In this document: positions 60,482 through 64,000 of the stretch, in pieces
Layout of the letters: each line of letters opens with the position of its first letter
Numbering within the stretch: the stretch's first letter is position 1
Assembly: GCA_905221605.1 (NCBI GenBank)
Contig: CAJNDS010002649.1
Location: 65,001-129,000, forward strand
From: Symbiodinium natans
Lineage: Eukaryota; Sar; Dinophyceae; Suessiales; Symbiodiniaceae
Direction of reading: 5' to 3'
DNA length: 64,000 nucleotides
Made by a program: the position numbers and the translations under genes
The notes under the pieces: generated by a model
What the model saw: the letters and a program-made list of their open reading frames with translations, nothing else
The model's database searches: none
What the model was told of the DNA's origin: nothing

Positions 60482-61028
60482 AAGTGCTTTTTGCACTAGG
60501 GAGTTTTCGGGACTTGGGGGGTTGAAGGACTTTATCTCGGGCTTGAGGTCCTTGGGGCCCTTTACCTTCATGCCCTAACGATCTTTTTGGGTCTCCTGTG
60601 GCCCAGCAACCTTCTTCTCCAAAACAAAGTGCAAGACTCCTGCGCCACCTCGAGGCCCTCAACCCTGAGTCACGGAAGGCCTTTTTGCATCCGGACCCTA
60701 AACCCTAAACCCTAAACCCTAAACCCTAAACCCTAAACCCTGTGGCACGGAAGGCCTGAATCCTCAACGCTTGGACCCGTGAACCCTGAGTCCCTAAACC
60801 ATGCAATACGGGCGGTTCCGATACTCGGGAGACCCTTTTTGGGGTGTTCCTATAAGAAGGATATAGGTTTTGGGGGGTATATTAGGGGGTACCCCTATTT
60901 ACATATATGTATATATATATATATGTATATGTATGTATGTGTATATATATATGTTATATATAATATATACTTTTTGGCAAATGCCCATACAGAAACCCTA
61001 AGGCCCTAAGCTTCAGGGCTCGTTTAGA

Positions 61029-61105
61029 GGGCGAGTCGGCCTTGCACTCTTGGCGGCTGCGGTCGAAAGCCTGTCGGCTACAAGAATCGCCGCCCGCGTC
61101 TCTAC
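61029..61105 (-). CDS. Ala-rich exon
   Basis: TRAAILVADRLSTAAAKSAR, acceptor GGATCCGTAG|, GC donor AAG|GCCGACTC. Limits approximate. Confidence 0.5.
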
Positions 61106-61217
61106 GGATCCCTCTCACTCTCTGTCTCTCTGTCTCTCTCTCTCTCTCTCTCTGCTCTCTTCTTCAAGCTGGCTGCTTATATAACAAAAGCCACAGAATG
61201 TCGGTGCATGTCGAGAA

Positions 61218-61346
61218 GGAAGAGGTTTGGTCGGTTGTGCTTTCGCGTGACATAGGCTGCTTCGCATGTCTCAAGGCTGTCGGCAAGGCTGTCTTGGGCC
61301 TGCTGGGCATCCCACTGCAAGAAGTCGTGCGCGGCCAGGCCCATCA
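61218..61346 (-). CDS. Helical exon
   Basis: FEAMMGLAAHDFLQWDAQQA, then QDSLADSLETCEAAYVTRK, acceptor GGTCCTTCAAG|. The 3' end is uncertain. The frame runs to a TAA at about 61177. Confidence 0.65.
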
Positions 61347-61424
61347 TCGCCTCGAACTTGAAGGACCTTTGCAAACACGGGCGGCCAACAGGGTTTTTTA
61401 GGGTTGTTTGAGGGTTTTTAATAG

Positions 61425-61552
61425 GGTTTAGGGTTTAGGGTTTAGGGGTTTAGGGGTTTAGGGGTTTAGGGGTTTAGGGGTTTAGGGGTTTAGGGGTTTA
61501 GGGGTTTAGGGGTTTAGGGGTTTAGGGGTTTAGGGGTTTAGGGGTTTAGGGG
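61425..61552. repeat. (TTTAGGGG)n octamer array
   Basis: About 14 octamers, the same variant as at 11940-12052. Confidence 0.95.
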
Positions 61553-61596
61553 TTCAGGGTTTAGGGATTTGGCAAGCCCCGACTCGAAAAAATTGC

Positions 61597-61679
61597 CCTT
61601 GCGTCCGGATGGGAAAACCGGCGCCCATGGCGGGTCCGCAACCTAGAGTCCCAGATCGACGATCCAACTAAAAAGGCGC
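61597..61679 (-). CDS. Basic exon after a family F introner
   Basis: AFLVGSSIWDSRLRTRHGRR and then FSHPDAR, acceptor TAATTATTTAG|, GC donor AGG|GCAATT. Phase fits exon 61877-61937. Confidence 0.55.
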
Positions 61680-61876
61680 CTAAATAATTAGAACAGGGTT
61701 TTGGGGCAATTATAGAATATTTATATAGGGACAATAAGGGAATACCATTAGAATAATTCTCGGGACATCTGAGGAACCTAGGGCTGTTTCGTTTCCACAT
61801 CGCACATGCAAACCCTTTTTGAACCTCCAACCCTACCAAAATCCTACAAACCCTGAACTGAACCTTTGCTTGCAAC

Positions 61877-61937
61877 TTGTTTTGAACACGGTACTGAGCT
61901 CCCAGCCGGCCTCGGGCAACCACAGAAGCATCGGTAG
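61877..61937 (-). CDS. Internal exon with GTTGCAA donor
   Basis: LPMLLWLPEAGWELSTVFKT, acceptor GTTCCTGAAG|, donor ACAA|GTTGCAAGCAAAGG. Confidence 0.65.
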
Positions 61938-62070
61938 CTTCAGGAACACTAAACCCCAAGCCCCTTTTGGCCCCAAACCCTGTAAACCCCACACCCTAAA
62001 ACCTATAAACCCTACGAACCCTATAAACCCTAAAGTCTAACCCCTAAACCCTAAACCCTAAACCCTAAAC

Positions 62071-62151
62071 CTGCAGCCCCAAAGGCACGAAGCTCAAGCC
62101 GTTCGCCTCGTGCTTTCGCAGCGTTGGGCCGATGACGTCATCCTCGGAACT
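62071..62151 (-). CDS. Exon ending exactly at the telomere repeat
   Basis: SSEDDVIGPTLRKHEANGLS and then FVPLGLQ, donor CAG|GTTTAGGG, acceptor GGGAGAAAG|. Phase 0 both ends. The cleanest case of a telomere-unit donor. Confidence 0.75.
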
Positions 62152-62194
62152 CTTTCTCCCTTCACGGGGGGGTTTAGGGTTTAGGGTTTAGGGT

Positions 62195-62225
<31 letters not shown>

Positions 62226-62424
62226 AGGGTTCAGGTTCAGGGTTCAGGGTTCAGGGTTCAGGGTTCAGGGTTTGGGGTTTGGGGTTTGGGGTTTGGGGTT
62301 AGGTAGTACGAGAATCTAAGAAGGTAAGAACATTGGCGGGGGGGGGGGGTGGTTTTGCCACCCGCCTAGCTGTTTCCGAAGAGCATAGAATATCGGCAGA
62401 AGGGGCTGTTGCTTTGCCACCCAC

Positions 62425-62479
62425 CTGTTTCCGCACAGAGGGTTTCGGGATGTTAACTTTACCACGATACGATAACACA
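62425..62479 (-). CDS. Internal exon with family P donor
   Basis: VLSYRGKVNIPKPSVRKQ, acceptor AGTGTGTTATC-preceding CTACAG|T, donor CAG|GTGGGTGGCAAAG. The donor region is duplicated 60 bp on (CAGCTAG|GCGGGTGGC). Confidence 0.55.
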
Positions 62480-62614
62480 CTGTAGTGGGGGAATGTCTCA
62501 TATTCAGCTATTTGCCAGGGACTGGTGTGTACAGAGGTTACAATGGTTTCTCAGGTTATGGCAGGGTCAGTGTGTACGATCTGCGGAAGAGGGGTCAGGA
62601 TTCGATGTGTTTAC

Positions 62615-62652
62615 TATAGGGCTAGGTGTTTAGCAGTAGTATGGTCCTTAAT
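62615..62652 (-). CDS. Short exon after a family D introner
   Basis: IKDHTTAKHLAL, acceptor CATTCAAG| (element end), donor CTATA|GTAAAC. Phase fits both neighbours. Confidence 0.5.
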
Positions 62653-62823
62653 CTTGAATGGCCCTCAAAACCCTCTGAAAGAAATCTTGAATATGATCCT
62701 CTTCAACCCAACAAGGGAAAATATAAAATGTCCCAAGGGCCTACCTAGTAATGAAAAATACATACCCTAAACCCTAAACCCTAAACCCTAAACCCTAAAC
62801 GGGAAAGATCAGGCCCAAGAAGC

Positions 62824-62906
62824 CCACTGCGCCCGCTCCGTGGGGTCGTTCACCAGGGCATAGACCGTTTCCAGCGGCGCGTCCAAGAGCACCTTTCTGG
62901 ATTTTG
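62824..62906 (-). CDS. Internal exon, possibly SRPBCC/START-like
   Basis: KSRKVLLDAPLETVYALVND and then PTERAQW, acceptor GCCATGAAG|, GC donor TGG|GCTTCTTGG. The pattern (V)xxDAPxExVYxLVxDPxxRxxW resembles the first strand and helix of SRPBCC/START-fold domains. This is a weak assignment. Confidence 0.6.
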
Positions 62907-63010
62907 CTTCATGGCTCATGCACGGGCTTGCCCGAAACCCTAAACCCTAAACCCTAAACCCTAAACCCTAAACCCTAAACCCTAAACCCTAAACCCAGGT
63001 GTAAGGGAAC

Positions 63011-63032
63011 CTAGATTACAGCCGGTCGAAGC
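63011..63032 (-). CDS. 22-bp micro-exon
   Basis: ASTGCNL plus one base, acceptor AGTTCAG|, donor CTAG|GTTCCC. Phase fits 63244-63269 and 62824-62906. Confidence 0.4.
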
Positions 63033-63063
63033 CTGAACTCAGGTTACATCTTCCCATGCTTAT

Positions 63064-63184
63064 ATACATATAAATATATGTATATATGTATATATGTATA
63101 TATGTATATATGTATATATGTATATATGTATATATGTATATATGTATATATGTATATATGTATATATGTATATATGTATATATG

Positions 63185-63215
<31 letters not shown>

Positions 63216-63232
63216 GTATATATATGTATATA
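63064..63232. repeat. (ATGTATATAT)n AT-rich minisatellite
   Basis: Decamer repeat with TATATATA ends. Confidence 0.95.
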
Positions 63233-63243
63233 TACTTAAAAGC

Positions 63244-63269
63244 CTCAGAGCTTGAGGCTTTAGCTTTGC
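63244..63269 (-). CDS. 26-bp micro-exon
   Basis: KAKASSSE after a split Gly, acceptor ACCCCTAG|, GC donor GAG|GCTTTT. Confidence 0.4.
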
Positions 63270-63401
63270 CTAGGGGTTTAGGGTTTAGGGTTTTAGGATT
63301 TTAGGATTTTAGGATTTTAGGATTTTAGGATTTTAGGGTTTTAGGGTTTTAGCTAGGGTGTTAGGTGGTCTCGGGTTTTTGGGTTTAGCGCTTTGGGGTC
63401 T

Positions 63402-63713
63402 TATAGGGTCTTTTTGGATCTTTTAGGGTCTTAGAGGGTCTTATAGGGTCGAATAAGGTCTTCTAGGGCCTTATGGGGTCTTATGGGGTCTTGTAGGGTC
63501 TTATAGGGTCTTGTAGGGTCTTATAGGGTCTAATAGGGTCTGAGAGGGTCTTATAAGGTCTTATAGGGTCTTATAGGGTCTTATAGGGTCTTATAGGGTC
63601 TTATAGGGTCTTATATTGTCTTATAGGGTCTTATATTGTCTTATAGGGTCTTATAGGGTCTTATAGGGTCTTATAGGGTCTTACAGGGTCTTATAGGGTC
63701 TTATAGGGTCTTA
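63402..63713. repeat. (TTATAGGGTC)n decamer array
   Basis: About 30 copies of a 10-bp unit containing TAGGG, seemingly a telomere-derived unit that gained three bases and expanded. Confidence 0.95.
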
Positions 63714-63764
63714 GGGTTTAGGGTGGCGTTTCTGCTTGCTGCTAGATTGGAGCCTCGCATCTGC

Positions 63765-63810
63765 CTCTCTCGACGATGTCCGTCTGGCCATCCGGGCGCT
63801 CGACCTCTTC
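63765..63810 (-). CDS. Internal exon near the window edge
   Basis: EEVERPDGQTDIVER, acceptor TTCCCCCAG|, GC donor AGAG|GCAGATG. Here the flanking arrays have the opposite orientation from most exons. Confidence 0.55.
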
Positions 63811-64000
63811 CTGGGGGAACCCTAAACCCTAAACCCTAAACCCTAAACCCTAAACCCTAAACCCTAAACCGGAGGAGGGAGGGGGGGGGGGGGGGTGGTC
63901 AAGCTAGGTGTCGAGCTCAAGGCCTTCTAGTCTACAGGGTTTTGGGGGCTTCGGCTCTCACATTCGCGCAAGGCAGGCGACAACACACACTCATACCATA

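Noticed and set aside
63402-63713. CRISPR-like regular array
   Set aside because: A 10-bp tandem repeat without spacers, in a eukaryotic context.

Overview
This window looks like nuclear DNA of a eukaryote, most likely a dinoflagellate. The reasons: TTTAGGG-type telomere repeats scattered everywhere, short GC-rich exons that nearly all read on the minus strand, GT, GC and GA splice donors side by side, inverted-repeat introns, and a flagellar gene. No bacterial gene, tRNA, rRNA or CRISPR array was seen. All exon calls are hand readings. They rest on an AG acceptor, a GT/GC/GA donor, an open frame with G/C-rich third positions and, where possible, matching phase with the next exon. None has been tested against RNA.

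Layout on the minus strand, from high to low coordinates. (1) 63.8-56.2 kb: many short exons, with a phase-coherent run at 58.1-56.2 kb ending in a 200-residue Pro/Ser/Glu-rich block. (2) 55.1-53.7 kb: a secreted protein with a signal peptide, a Cys-rich segment, a Reeler-like domain and a C-terminal rubredoxin domain. (3) 53.2-39.4 kb: exons of unrecognised genes. (4) 36.3-24.4 kb: a gene for an outer-dynein-arm docking coiled-coil protein (ODA1/CCDC114/CCDC63 family), recognised because its exons follow the family sequence in order. Coiled-coil exons at 39-37 kb may be its 5' part. (5) 31.9-27.6 kb: a complete-looking polytopic membrane-protein gene on the same strand, lying inside one intron of the docking gene. 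(6) 23.6-16.3 kb: further exons, possibly the 3' part of the docking gene. (7) 14.8-12.6 kb: a gene with a RanBP2-type zinc finger. (8) 11.8-1.4 kb: a gene with a coiled coil and long disordered stretches.

Almost every intron contains (TTTAGGG)n or (CCCTAAA)n. Some exons end exactly where the array begins, so the repeat itself supplies the donor G|GTTTAGGG. Several arrays sit between direct duplications of 12-27 bp, as if inserted at staggered breaks. A second layer is made of short inverted-repeat elements in at least ten sequence families. They behave as introns (introner-like), and in places telomeric arrays have been inserted into them. Local arrays of variant units (TTTGGGG, TTTAGGGG, GGGCTTA, GGGCTCA, TTGAGGG) show that the repeats also amplify in place. 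Stretches between the listed exons are intron or intergenic DNA made of these repeats, microsatellites and short unique sequence in which I see no supported gene.
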